NCBI RefSeq assembly: GCF_035956715.1
Contig: NZ_CP108381.1
Coordinates: 5,674,001 to 5,738,000 of the forward strand
Length of the DNA: 64,000 nt
Direction of reading: 5' to 3'
Source: Nocardia sp. NBC_01329
Lineage (GTDB): Bacteria > Actinomycetota > Actinomycetes > Mycobacteriales > Mycobacteriaceae
This document shows positions 28,426 to 36,630 of this stretch, piece by piece; position 1 is the stretch's first letter; every line of letters begins with the position of its first letter. Made by a program: the position numbers and the translations under genes. Below the pieces are notes generated by a model. It worked only from the letters and a program-made list of their open reading frames with translations, was not told where the DNA came from and did no database searches.

Positions 28426-29522
28426 TCAAGTACAAGAACGGGATCATGAAGCGTGCCGGCCAGGCGCTGGTCGTCGGTGTATCGGCGCTGGCGCTCGGCA
28501 GCTGCTCGGTGGTGAACAGTGTGACCGGCGGCGATATCGCGATCACCGCCGATTTCGAGAACATCGCCGGCATGTTCGAGGGCAACCCGATCACCGTGCT
28601 CGGACTCGAAGTAGGCAAGGTCGACAAGATCGTGCCGCACGGTGATCTGGTCGAGGTCCATATGACCATCGACGGTGATGTGCAGATCCCGAAGGACGCC
28701 ATGGCGGTGGTGGTTTCACCGTCCATCGTCACCGACCGGCATATCGAGATGACTCCTCGCTACGTCGAGGGGGATGCGCTCGAGAGCGGCGACCATCTGC
28801 CACTGGAACGGACCGACGTTCCGGTGGAGCTGGACACGATGCTCAAGACGATCGACAAATTCGCCGACGCCCTGAAACCTCAGGAGGGCCAGGAGGGTCT
28901 CGGCCCGCTGTCGGGCCGGGTGCTCTACCCCATGCTCAACGGCCAGGGTGCGAAGATGCGCGACACGCTCAACGCGCTGTCGAGTGCGCTGAAGCTCGGT
29001 GTGGACAACAAGGATCACATCTCGAACATCATCATCAAGCTCAACGAGCTGACCACGATGCTGGCCGAGAACGACCAGGCGGTCCGCGATTTCAGCAATC
29101 AGGCCACCCAGATGACGACCATGCTGGCCGAGCAGGCACCCGGTCTGCAGTCCACCCTCCAGCAGCTCTACGACTTCCTGAACAACACCAGTTCGATCTT
29201 CGCGACCCATCAGGATCAGTTGGTGGACACGCTGACCAAGATGAACGGGGTGATCGACCAGTTGCGGGCGAACGCGCACGGAGTCACCGAGGTGGTCGAC
29301 GTCGCGCCGATGCTGTTGCAGAGCATCCACCGGTCGATGAATTACGAACAGGGCTATGTCCGGCTGCACGCGCTGATCGGTACGAACCTCGCCAACGGCG
29401 AGCTGGTCAGCGTTTTCTGCGAACGGATTCAGATGAAGTCCGACGGCTGCCGCACCGGCCGGCCCGAGGATTTCGGACCGGACTTCGGACTCACCGCCGC
29501 ACTGCTGGGACTGACGAAATGA
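28422..29522 (+). CDS. mceD: MceD-type protein with a lipobox
   Basis: Product of 366 residues. The N-terminus looks like a lipoprotein signal: basic residues, then ALVVGVSALALGSC, with Cys near residue 27. The Mce domain (ADFENIAGMFEGNPITVLGL) and helical part follow. With MceE next door this makes two probable lipoproteins in one Mce complex; MceE (LprK) is the one usually described as such. It overlaps mceC and mceE by 4 bp each. Confidence 0.9.
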   Translation: MIKYKNGIMKRAGQALVVGVSALALGSCSVVNSVTGGDIAITADFENIAGMFEGNPITVLGLEVGKVDKIVPHGDLVEVHMTIDGDVQIPKDAMAVVVSPSIVTDRHIEMTPRYVEGDALESGDHLPLERTDVPVELDTMLKTIDKFADALKPQEGQEGLGPLSGRVLYPMLNGQGAKMRDTLNALSSALKLGVDNKDHISNIIIKLNELTTMLAENDQAVRDFSNQATQMTTMLAEQAPGLQSTLQQLYDFLNNTSSIFATHQDQLVDTLTKMNGVIDQLRANAHGVTEVVDVAPMLLQSIHRSMNYEQGYVRLHALIGTNLANGELVSVFCERIQMKSDGCRTGRPEDFGPDFGLTAALLGLTK

Positions 29523-30613
29523 TGCGAACGATCCGCCGCGCCCGTCGTGCCATGGCAGCCCTCGTGGCGGCCGGGACGGTGGTGCTGGCCTCCGGATGCG
29601 GTCTGAACGTTGAAGATATACCGCTGCCGAAACCGGGGATCGGCGGTGACACCTTCACACTGCAGGCGGTATTCGAGAACGCGCTGAACCTGCCCGACCA
29701 GGCCAAGGTGAAGATCGGCGGTTCCGATGTCGGTGTCGTGACCAATATCGAAACCGAGAACTTCCAGGCCATCGTCGATATGCAGATCCGCAAGGATATC
29801 GATCTACCCGTCGGCACCACCGCTGAACTCCGCCAGGCCACACCCCTCGGTGACGTGTTCATCGCGGTCTCCAAACCGCCCACCGAACAGAACAGTCAGC
29901 TGCTCACCGACGGCGATACGCTGCCCATCGACAAGACCTCGGCCGGTGCGACGGTGGAGGAACTGCTGCTGTCGGTATCGCTGATGTTCAACGGCGGCGG
30001 TATCGCCCATCTGACCCGGCTGGGCACCGAACTGGACTCGATCGTCGGTGGACGCAGCGATCAGCTGGTGCACCTGGTGAACGAGATCACCGGTGTGGTC
30101 TCGAGTATCAATGCCAACTCGTCCCGTATCGACAGCGTGCTGGGTGAATTCAATGTGCTGGCCGATACGCTCGACGCCCGGCGCACCGAACTGGGCCAGG
30201 TAGCCGACACCTTGCCCGATATGATCGGCGCGATCGCGGAGAACAACCGCGCGCTCGGTGATCTGCTCGGCAAGATCGCCACCACCAGCGCGGCACTCGG
30301 CGACTACGCCGACACCACCGGTGGCGATCTGGCCGGCACGCTGGACAGTCTGAACAGCCTGATGTCGGCACTCGCCGCGACCGGTGACAATTTCGGCGCA
30401 CTGATGGACGCCCTGCACGATCTGAAGGCTCCGGTGAACGCCACTTTCCGTGGCAGCAGCCTGGCCGCGCAGGTCAACGTCACCAATCTCGATATCGCGA
30501 TGCTGACCGCGCCCGGTACCAGCCATTTCTACGATGTGCGCGATCTGCAGGACTTCGCGGGCAGCCTGATCCAGATCCTCCAGGTCGTGCAGTACCGCGT
30601 AGGAGGCCAGTGA
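29519..30613 (+). CDS. mceE: MceE-type lipoprotein (LprK-like)
   Basis: Product of 364 residues with a lipoprotein signal ending in LASGC, Cys near residue 27. The Mce domain (FENALNLPDQAKVKIGGSDV) and a long helical domain follow. MceE is the lipid-anchored subunit thought to cap or tether the Mce tube. Tandem ATGs (29519 and 29522) follow the mceD reading frame; the first overlaps its stop. Its own stop lies next to an AGGAGG that serves mceF. Confidence 0.92.
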   Translation: MMRTIRRARRAMAALVAAGTVVLASGCGLNVEDIPLPKPGIGGDTFTLQAVFENALNLPDQAKVKIGGSDVGVVTNIETENFQAIVDMQIRKDIDLPVGTTAELRQATPLGDVFIAVSKPPTEQNSQLLTDGDTLPIDKTSAGATVEELLLSVSLMFNGGGIAHLTRLGTELDSIVGGRSDQLVHLVNEITGVVSSINANSSRIDSVLGEFNVLADTLDARRTELGQVADTLPDMIGAIAENNRALGDLLGKIATTSAALGDYADTTGGDLAGTLDSLNSLMSALAATGDNFGALMDALHDLKAPVNATFRGSSLAAQVNVTNLDIAMLTAPGTSHFYDVRDLQDFAGSLIQILQVVQYRVGGQ

Positions 30614-31776
30614 TGTTGTCCAGGAACAAGATCCTGCTGTCGAATATCGGATTGGTCCTGGCGCTGTTGATCGGCGGTACTTATCTGCTGGTCAACGTGA
30701 TGCGGGTCAATCCGTTGCGCAGCACCTACACCGTCACGGTGAACCTCGACCGTTCCGGCGGCCTGCAACCCGGTAACGATGTGACTCTGCGGGGCTACCG
30801 AGTCGGGGAGGTGAGCAATCTCGAACTCGTCGATGACGGTGCCGGGATCCAGGCGAAGGCCGAGATCGACTCCCGCTACGACATCCCGGTGGATACGCAG
30901 GTCGCCGTGCAGGCGCTGTCGGGCGCCGGTGAGCAGTACATCGACTTCCGGCCGGCCACCGCTCAGGGCCCATTCCTGACCGACGGTTCGTCGATCGATT
31001 TCAATCCGGAGCGCGTGAGCACCCCGGTTCCGGTGTCGTCGGTGCTGGAGAACTCCAGCGACCTCATCGCTCAGGTGAATCCGGAGCATTTCGCGGTGAT
31101 CCTGAACGAACTCGATACCGCGCTCAGCGGCGGCCCGGATCAGCTGCGGTCGCTGATCGAAGGGGTCAGTCTGGTGACGGCGGGGATGGATTCGCTGCTG
31201 CCGCAGACCACGAACCTGATCACCAATCTGCGAACCATCGCGGCCACCACCTCACAGGCGCAGCCCGATCTCGGGACGCTGACCGCCAATTCGCGGGTGT
31301 TGTTCGACCAGTTCAACAAGGCCAACGCCGAACTGATCAAGGTGCTGGACCAGGCGCCGGGACAGTTCGCGGCCGTGACCGCGACCCTGGACAGCACCAG
31401 TGATCCGATCACCGCGCTGGCCGGCAACTTCCTCGCCCTCACCCGGGCGGCGCAGCTGCGCACACCCGCACTGGCGGCGTTGTTCCCGGCGCTCGAGCTC
31501 GGTGGCGCGGCCCTCGGTGTCCCCGCTCACGACAACGAGTTCCACACCATCCTCGATATCTGGTTCCGGCCGTACTGCCAGTACCAGTCCACTCCGGTGA
31601 ACACGCAGGTGGTGCAGGATGGGACGCTGCCGATGTGGAACTACTGCGACAGCCCCGGACCGGGTGAGCAGATCCGTGGCGCGGTGAACGCACCGCGTCC
31701 GAACATCCCGGACAACGGTAAGACCATTCCGCCGGGAGTGGACCCGAACGAACGTACGCTGCCGCCCGTGCGGTAG
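30613..31776 (+). CDS. mceF: MceF-type lipid-transport protein
   Basis: Product of 387 residues from the ATG at 30613, six bases after AGGAGG; a GTG at 30610 is the alternative. It has a membrane helix (NIGLVLALLIGGTYLLVNV), an Mce domain (LDRSGGLQPGNDVTLRGYRV) and helical regions. The tail carries a Cys pair (RPYCQYQ and NYCDSPG) and is proline-rich at the end. Last Mce subunit; a 133-bp gap separates it from the mce-associated genes. Confidence 0.92.
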   Translation: MLSRNKILLSNIGLVLALLIGGTYLLVNVMRVNPLRSTYTVTVNLDRSGGLQPGNDVTLRGYRVGEVSNLELVDDGAGIQAKAEIDSRYDIPVDTQVAVQALSGAGEQYIDFRPATAQGPFLTDGSSIDFNPERVSTPVPVSSVLENSSDLIAQVNPEHFAVILNELDTALSGGPDQLRSLIEGVSLVTAGMDSLLPQTTNLITNLRTIAATTSQAQPDLGTLTANSRVLFDQFNKANAELIKVLDQAPGQFAAVTATLDSTSDPITALAGNFLALTRAAQLRTPALAALFPALELGGAALGVPAHDNEFHTILDIWFRPYCQYQSTPVNTQVVQDGTLPMWNYCDSPGPGEQIRGAVNAPRPNIPDNGKTIPPGVDPNERTLPPVR

Positions 31777-31909
31777 ACGGAACCGGTCGTGGAGAGCCGG
31801 GTGCGACGGTGCATACTCTCGCAGAGATGCCCGCCACACCCGGCGGTCGTTTTCGACCGGTAGATTACGGCGCGTTTCCAGCCGCGCCGGGAAGGTGTGA
31901 ACAGTACAG

Positions 31910-32644
31910 ATGTCCTCAGAAAAACCCGTCTCCGACCCCCAGGAGCCGGAAGGCACCGGTGTGCCAGCGGACGCCGCGGCTGAGCACGCCACTTCCGGAA
32001 AAGATGAGAACGACATCGTGACCAGCGGTGACAAGGCTGATACCGAGAAGAAGGCGGACGACACCACCGAGAAGATCTCGGCGACCGGGACGAAGTCCGG
32101 GACCGACGCGCCCACCGATGCGGAAAAACCCACCGGTCGTCGCTCACCGTTCCCGCTGCCCGCCTTGATCGGTGCGGCGGTGCTGCTGGTAGCGGCGTTG
32201 GTAGCGGTCGGGGTCTTCTTCTTCCTGGCCGGGAACAAGCAGGACGAAGTGGACCGTCGCGCCGCGGCGACGAAGGCCGCCTGCGATTTCGGAAACAATT
32301 TCGCCACTTACACCGGTGACAAGGCCGACGACTACATCCAGCGGCTGGACCATTCCGCCACCGGTAAGTGGAAGGACCTGGTCGGCCAGATCGGCCCGGA
32401 CCTGAAGACCCGGTTCGCCGAATCGAAGGTCAGCTCCACCGCGACCTCGGTGCAGTGCGGATACGAATCCGGGTCCGGCGATCGAGCACGGGTGGTCCTG
32501 GTCATCGACCAGCAGTTCACCACCGCCAGCGTTCCGCAGGAACAGGGACCGGGACAGGTCAAGGTAGCGGCCAATGTCTCCATGCAGAAGATCGACGGCA
32601 CTTGGCTGGTCGCCGACTTCGATACACCGATGATGCAGCAGTAG
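31910..32644 (+). CDS. Mce-associated membrane protein (first)
   Basis: Product of 244 residues. A long acidic and Lys-rich cytoplasmic region (about residues 1-78) precedes one membrane helix (LIGAAVLLVAALVAVGVFFF). The extracytoplasmic Mas domain has the usual Cys pair (AACDFGNN and QCGYES) and ends in GTWLVADFDT. Mas proteins accompany mce operons and are thought to stabilise the transporter. It is 36 bp upstream of the second copy. Confidence 0.85.
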   Translation: MSSEKPVSDPQEPEGTGVPADAAAEHATSGKDENDIVTSGDKADTEKKADDTTEKISATGTKSGTDAPTDAEKPTGRRSPFPLPALIGAAVLLVAALVAVGVFFFLAGNKQDEVDRRAAATKAACDFGNNFATYTGDKADDYIQRLDHSATGKWKDLVGQIGPDLKTRFAESKVSSTATSVQCGYESGSGDRARVVLVIDQQFTTASVPQEQGPGQVKVAANVSMQKIDGTWLVADFDTPMMQQ

Positions 32645-32680
32645 TTGCAGCCGCGAGACGAGAAGTGAGGACTCGAAGCT

Positions 32681-33316
32681 ATGGCTGAGAAGGAGATCGC
32701 GGCGACACCGGAACCGGGCAACGACAACAGGTCCGGACTGCTCCCGGTGGTGGCCGCCTTCGTGGCGGGTGTGGTGCTGGTGGCGCTGGTCGTCGCGGGA
32801 GTCGTGTATTTCCGCGCGTTCCAACAGAACCGGGGTGAACTGAACGCACAGGACCAGTCCACCCGAGCGGCATGCGAGTTCGCTCGCTCGACCAACACCT
32901 ATGACTACCAGGGCGACCTGGACGGGTTCATGAAGGCGATGAAGGACGGCGCCACCGACAATGTGGTGTCCTCGCTGGAACAGAACTGGGATGTGCTGCG
33001 CCAGTTGCTCACCGAATCCAAGGTGAAATCCTGGGTGGACGAGGCGACCTGCGGCTTCCAGTCCGGTGACGAGAAGAGCGCGAAGGTTCTCGTCAATATC
33101 GGCCTGATGAAGACGAATTCGGTGACTCCCGAACCGAAGCGCCAGGACATCGCGGTGGTCGCGACCCTGGAGAAGGACGATGACCGCTGGATCGTGAACC
33201 AGTGGGAACTGGCGATGCTGGGCGGACTCGCCGGCCAGGGCGCAGCGCAGGCACCGGCAGGTCCCGCGCCGGCCGCGCCCGCGGGTGGACAACCCGCCCC
33301 GGCACCGGGGAACTGA
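32681..33316 (+). CDS. Mce-associated membrane protein (second)
   Basis: Product of 211 residues: a short head, one membrane helix (LLPVVAAFVAGVVLVALVVA), a Mas domain with Cys in RAACEFAR and ATCGFQS, and a Pro/Ala-rich tail. It is paralogous to the preceding gene, a common pairing at the end of mce operons. A 14-bp terminator hairpin lies 13 bp after the stop and closes the operon. Confidence 0.86.
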   Translation: MAEKEIAATPEPGNDNRSGLLPVVAAFVAGVVLVALVVAGVVYFRAFQQNRGELNAQDQSTRAACEFARSTNTYDYQGDLDGFMKAMKDGATDNVVSSLEQNWDVLRQLLTESKVKSWVDEATCGFQSGDEKSAKVLVNIGLMKTNSVTPEPKRQDIAVVATLEKDDDRWIVNQWELAMLGGLAGQGAAQAPAGPAPAAPAGGQPAPAPGN

Positions 33317-33329
33317 CCTGTGACATCCG

Positions 33330-33364
33330 GTGAGCGATCCCGGTGATCCGCCGGGATCGCTCAC
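33330..33364 (+). terminator. Terminator at the end of the mce operon
   Basis: Perfect 14-bp stem GTGAGCGATCCCGG (33330-33343) with CCGGGATCGCTCAC (33351-33364) and a 7-nt loop. It directly abuts the broken gene on the other strand. Confidence 0.85.
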
Positions 33365-33819
33365 CAGCCCTTTCGATGACGCGGGTCGTATGGAGGGTTC
33401 GGGCGAGCCGGCAGCAGGTCTGGTTGAAGTGGGACTCGATCTGCGCGGCGAGTGGCCCGATGACTGAATCCCAGTCGGCGAGGTCGGTCGGCTCTTCGTA
33501 CCAAAGTCCGAGGTCGTTGATCCACTCCTGGCGAGCTATGGCCCCGGCGGGGTCGCTGGTCAGGTCGCCGACCACAGTTAGCTCGTTCTGGATCCAGAAA
33601 GCGTAATTCCAACGGGCTTCTGCCTGGTCAGAAGCGTCCTGAATGCTGCGTCGGGCCTGAGCCTCAGTGTTGTAGCCGATCGTCAAGGTCGGCTGACGCG
33701 GGTCGTCGTCCTCGTTGTCGATGAGGAAGGAGACAGCGTAGATGTCGCCCGGCATCGGCGGCCGGGATGGATGCGAGGGCCTTCTCGACGAGATGCTGGA
33801 GGTGATCGTTGAACGTCAT
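33365..33819 (-). pseudogene. Frameshifted and truncated hypothetical gene
   Basis: The N-terminal frame from the ATG at 33819 reads MTFNDHLQHLVEKALASIPA then ADAG, and breaks at a GGG run (33748-33750). One base over, the frame resumes as DIYAVSFLIDNEDDDPRQPT and runs through EARWNYAFWIQNEL to HTTRVIERAG. Removing one G restores a single protein. From memory, actinobacterial relatives continue after VIER with a further 40-60 conserved residues; here the frame instead runs into the mce terminator hairpin and then antisense to the mce-associated gene. So it has a +1 frameshift and a lost 3' end. A sequencing error could explain the first but not the second. Function of the family unknown. Confidence 0.7.
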
Positions 33820-33845
33820 GGTCGGCGGGTTCCTGTCGGTCGGGG

Positions 33846-34496
33846 TCATGAGCCCCACTGGTCGCAGTACTCGATGTGGATCTCGCGCGCGTCGCCGAGA
33901 ATGCCGTCGTTGGAGTGGAGTTCGGTGCAGAAGTGGTCGCTCGGATGTACGGGGACGTATCCGGGACCGTTTCGGGCGACGTCGAAGAAGCGCTGGGCGG
34001 TGTCCCTGAACACCTTCGCGCTGCCGGTCATGAACAGGGTCTCGGCGTGGAGATGCTGGTGAAACAGATCCCGGTTCTCCTGGTAGTGCCGTGCCTCGTG
34101 GTCAATCACGGCTTCGTCGGTGTGCCCTGGGCCGGGCAGCGTCACGGTCCGCGGACGCCCTGGGCCGAGCCGTCCTCGTATTTCCTTCCAGCGTGAGGGT
34201 GCGAACTGGAGCGAGTGGTGCAGCAGTACGAGATCAAGCTGCCGTGTGCCGTCTTCCGGCAGTTTGTGGGAGGGGCCACGGTTCCCACGCATCGGCAGGT
34301 GGACCAGCGAGCGCGGTGAAGAGGCAGCGAGCTTCCACAGCCCACCGATGCGATGGGCGGCGTCCTGATCGAGGTAGGTGTCCAGGTGCCGATCATGGTC
34401 GATGAGCACTGCGTGGACCAGGGGCTGTGCGGGTCGGATGACCTTGAACTCCGTAGATCCGAGCCGTGCTCGGTGGATGGTGACAGGTAGCTTCAT
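33846..34496 (-). CDS. Hypothetical protein coupled to an integrase remnant
   Basis: Product of 216 residues from the ATG at 34496, which follows CGGAGAA and overlaps the stop of the recombinase remnant (ATGA). It is not recognised. It is mostly hydrophilic with no signal peptide or membrane segment, and rich in His and Arg (DHEARHYQENRDLFHQHLHA). The segment FFDVARNGPGYVPVHPSDHF near the C-terminus looks structured. A longer frame to 34811 is a shadow of the recombinase remnant. Genes with this layout tend to be element-borne cargo; no function is claimed. Confidence 0.65.
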   Translation of the reverse strand: MKLPVTIHRARLGSTEFKVIRPAQPLVHAVLIDHDRHLDTYLDQDAAHRIGGLWKLAASSPRSLVHLPMRGNRGPSHKLPEDGTRQLDLVLLHHSLQFAPSRWKEIRGRLGPGRPRTVTLPGPGHTDEAVIDHEARHYQENRDLFHQHLHAETLFMTGSAKVFRDTAQRFFDVARNGPGYVPVHPSDHFCTELHSNDGILGDAREIHIEYCDQWGS

Positions 34497-34791
34497 TGGT
34501 TCTCCGGGACACTGCGGCTGACATCGGCGGCGTAAGCGGCCCAGTCGCCGGCTGATGCCTTCTGCCATTGGACGGCGACTTGAATGTGGACGCCGAGTAC
34601 CCGAGCGAGGATGGCGGCGGACAGTTCGGCGGCGAGGATGAACAATGCGGTGGAGCGGTCCTGCCGGGGCCGGATCCCGATCTTGTGGAGACGCTGGCCG
34701 ATCCGGTCGTCGCCGAGGTGCCGAACTTGATCGCGACGGTGTCGTTGTCGACGTGAACGTCGTCGACAGTGAGCTGGCTGATCGTGGCGAT
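34493..34791 (-). pseudogene. Remnant of a tyrosine recombinase/integrase
   Basis: Two fragments in different frames. The first, just after a TAG at 34792-34794, reads ISQLTVDDVHVDNDTVAIKF. The second reads RIGQRLHKIGIRPRQDRSTA, then LSAAILARVLGVHIQVAVQW and ends GDWAAYAADVSRSVPENQ. These resemble the C-terminal part of actinobacterial plasmid- or element-encoded site-specific recombinases. The segment between them, which should be several dozen residues, is deleted and the frame shifts near 34715. The N-terminal domain is absent: only 36 bp separate it from the XRE gene stop. The identification is from recalled family sequence. Confidence 0.7.
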
Positions 34792-34830
34792 CTACGGCCG
34801 GAACTGACCAATTCCCACAGTCGCTTACCG

Positions 34831-36039
34831 TCACTGACCGACTCCGCACCATGCCGCGAATCCGCGCAGGCTCTCCGTGCTCCGGGCTTCCTGCCGCGCC
34901 AGCACGCGCACCGTCTCGTGCACCATCGGGTGGTACCGGGTCAGTATCGGGGCGATCTTGCGGGCAGTGTTGAGCGCATCGAGTGTTTTGGCCCGGTCCC
35001 CGTGCAGCAGGAACCCGCGTGCCAGGTCGATATACAGATGCCCGGCCCGGGATTTCGGGGTGGACGCCGGCACCGGCAGGCCATCGGCCCGGGTGATCGC
35101 TTCCGTCCCGTCCAGCATTTCGACGGCCAGGCCGACCGACCAGATACCGACATTGGTGGGCCCGAAGTAGAACACCGGTTCGTGGTAGTCCGCGCCGCCG
35201 ACCCGGGCCGCGGTCTCGCGTGCTTCGCCCAGGTGCGCGTCCGCGGTATCCCGGTCCCCGGCCCGCGCCGCGGCCAGACCGGACTGCAGGTGTAGGCCGC
35301 CCCAGCTCACCAGGTGCTCGATATCGCCGACGCCCAGTTCGGATTCCAGTTCGGAACGGCAGCGCTCGAGGTACATCAGCGCGGTGTTCCAATCGCCTGT
35401 CGACGTGAGGACGGATGCCCGGAAGTACTGCGCCGAGGTCACCCACAGCCGGCTCCCGGTCCGTGCGGCTGCCCACCCGAGACGCTCGATAGCCACCGTC
35501 ATCAGATCGGTGTATCCGAGCTTGTGCGCCAGACCGCGGGCACACAAGTACATCTCGCACAGCAGTCGGTACCCGCGCCGCCGATTGCCGCTCTGTTCGC
35601 TATGAACCAAAGCCCGGACTTCGGTCATGAGCGCGGGCAGATCCTGAGACATCTGCCGGAGATGCGACGCCCGGCGTAGGGTCCGCATCCGTTCCACATC
35701 CGCGGCTACCACCTCGATCGGTCGCGGCTGTAGTCCGGCGGGCGGAATGTCGTACGCGGCAAGCTCGCTGCGGATCAACGCGATACCTGAGGAAACCTCG
35801 ATTTCGTCACGTGTCGTTCGCGGGTACGGCTGGCCGAGTAGTTCGGCCGGACTCGTCCGCAATGCCTTCGCCGCCGAGGACACGAACGCCGACGACGCCG
35901 GCGCCCGCCCCTGCTCCACGGCGCGCACCAGCGACACCGAGACGTTGGCTTCCTGAGCCAGCCGGTCTTGCGTCCACCCGGCAAGCTTCCGTTCGTCTGC
36001 TATCCGCTGGCCTACGCCACGGTCTGTGTTCCTGCTCAT
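34831..36039 (-). CDS. XRE-family regulator with long C-terminal domain
   Basis: Product of 402 residues. An N-terminal helix-turn-helix covers residues about 9-65 (GQRIADERKLAGWTQDRLAQ, then VSVSLVRAVEQGR). A long helical, TPR-like sensor region follows, with repeats such as SAQYFRASVLTSTGDWNTAL and GLHLQSGLAAARAGDRDTAD. Such regulators are abundant in Nocardia and Streptomyces, often beside small accessory genes. The start ATG at 36039 follows GGGAG at five bases; upstream in-frame ATGs are less well placed. It is divergent from the 36206 gene across 166 bp, so it may control that gene and itself. Confidence 0.85.
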   Translation of the reverse strand: MSRNTDRGVGQRIADERKLAGWTQDRLAQEANVSVSLVRAVEQGRAPASSAFVSSAAKALRTSPAELLGQPYPRTTRDEIEVSSGIALIRSELAAYDIPPAGLQPRPIEVVAADVERMRTLRRASHLRQMSQDLPALMTEVRALVHSEQSGNRRRGYRLLCEMYLCARGLAHKLGYTDLMTVAIERLGWAAARTGSRLWVTSAQYFRASVLTSTGDWNTALMYLERCRSELESELGVGDIEHLVSWGGLHLQSGLAAARAGDRDTADAHLGEARETAARVGGADYHEPVFYFGPTNVGIWSVGLAVEMLDGTEAITRADGLPVPASTPKSRAGHLYIDLARGFLLHGDRAKTLDALNTARKIAPILTRYHPMVHETVRVLARQEARSTESLRGFAAWCGVGQ

Positions 36040-36205
36040 CGTGGCTCCCATCCTGGCGTCCCCCTGACAACCAGTGTGACAAGGGAATTGGCAGCCCACA
36101 GGCTTTGCCAGGTCGAACCTTGAATCGGCACCCAGAGTGAGTTGATCCCCGACGCTCACCCCGGGTGCTGCCACCACACACCGGAGCAGGGACAAGGGGC
36201 ATCAC

Positions 36206-36529
36206 ATGGCCGGCGAACAGCCGAAGGCGATCGGGTTGGTACGGCGAGATGTCACCGCCCGCGGCGGCGATGTTCACGACATCGCGGATCGGCACGGGTA
36301 TCGAATAGTGATGAGCATCGTTCTGGATACCGGGCCCCTGGTCTCTGCTCTGGTGATCGCGCAGAACATCTACGAGCACAGTCCTGCGGCCGTCATCGTG
36401 CCAAGCTTCGAGCACGCCGACCCGGTGCGCCATGTCATCACCGATCTGTGCGACCTCGTGACCCCGATGCAGACCTACCCGCGCGGGTACCGCTGGCCAC
36501 TGTTGGACCTCGACGGCCCGCTGACGTGA
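36206..36529 (+). CDS. Small resolvase-like protein lacking the catalytic serine
   Basis: Product of 107 residues with AAGGGG six bases before the ATG. The layout KAIGLVRRDV, then DIADRHGYRIV and AAVIVPSFEHADPVRHVITD, recalls the N-terminal fold of serine resolvases. The Y-x-R-x-S active-site motif is not present, so it is probably not a recombinase. It may be a regulatory or dimerisation relic common next to XRE regulators in actinomycetes. It is divergent from the XRE gene and overlaps the next 26-codon ORF by 4 bp. No function is claimed. Confidence 0.65.
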   Translation: MAGEQPKAIGLVRRDVTARGGDVHDIADRHGYRIVMSIVLDTGPLVSALVIAQNIYEHSPAAVIVPSFEHADPVRHVITDLCDLVTPMQTYPRGYRWPLLDLDGPLT

Positions 36530-36606
36530 CGGGCCACGATATTGCCCTGGTTCTGCTCGCTCTCGGGCTGGCCGGGCTCACCGTCGCGCTGTTCCGGGCC
36601 AAGTAG
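36526..36606 (+). CDS. 26-residue single-pass membrane peptide
   Basis: A short ORF whose GTG overlaps the preceding stop (GTGA). It encodes VTGHDIALVLLALGLAGLTV followed by ALFRAK and a TAG. That is one hydrophobic helix with a positively charged C-terminal end, typical of membrane microproteins. The stem of a hairpin starts at the last base of its stop codon, as expected if it is the last cistron of the transcript. Homologues were not checked. The coupling and the terminator make it more credible than a random short ORF. Confidence 0.55.
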   Translation: MTGHDIALVLLALGLAGLTVALFRAK

Positions 36607-36630
36607 GGGAGTTTCTCCAAGCAACTCCCC
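36606..36630 (+). terminator. Hairpin directly after the 26-codon ORF
   Basis: Perfect 8-bp arms GGGGAGTT and AACTCCCC with a 9-nt loop, beginning at the final G of the TAG stop. Confidence 0.55.

Noticed and set aside
33093..33364. Continuation of the broken gene's frame antisense to the mce-associated gene
   Set aside because: After VIERAG the translation turns into Arg/Pro-rich sequence typical of antisense, so the real homology ends at the terminator.
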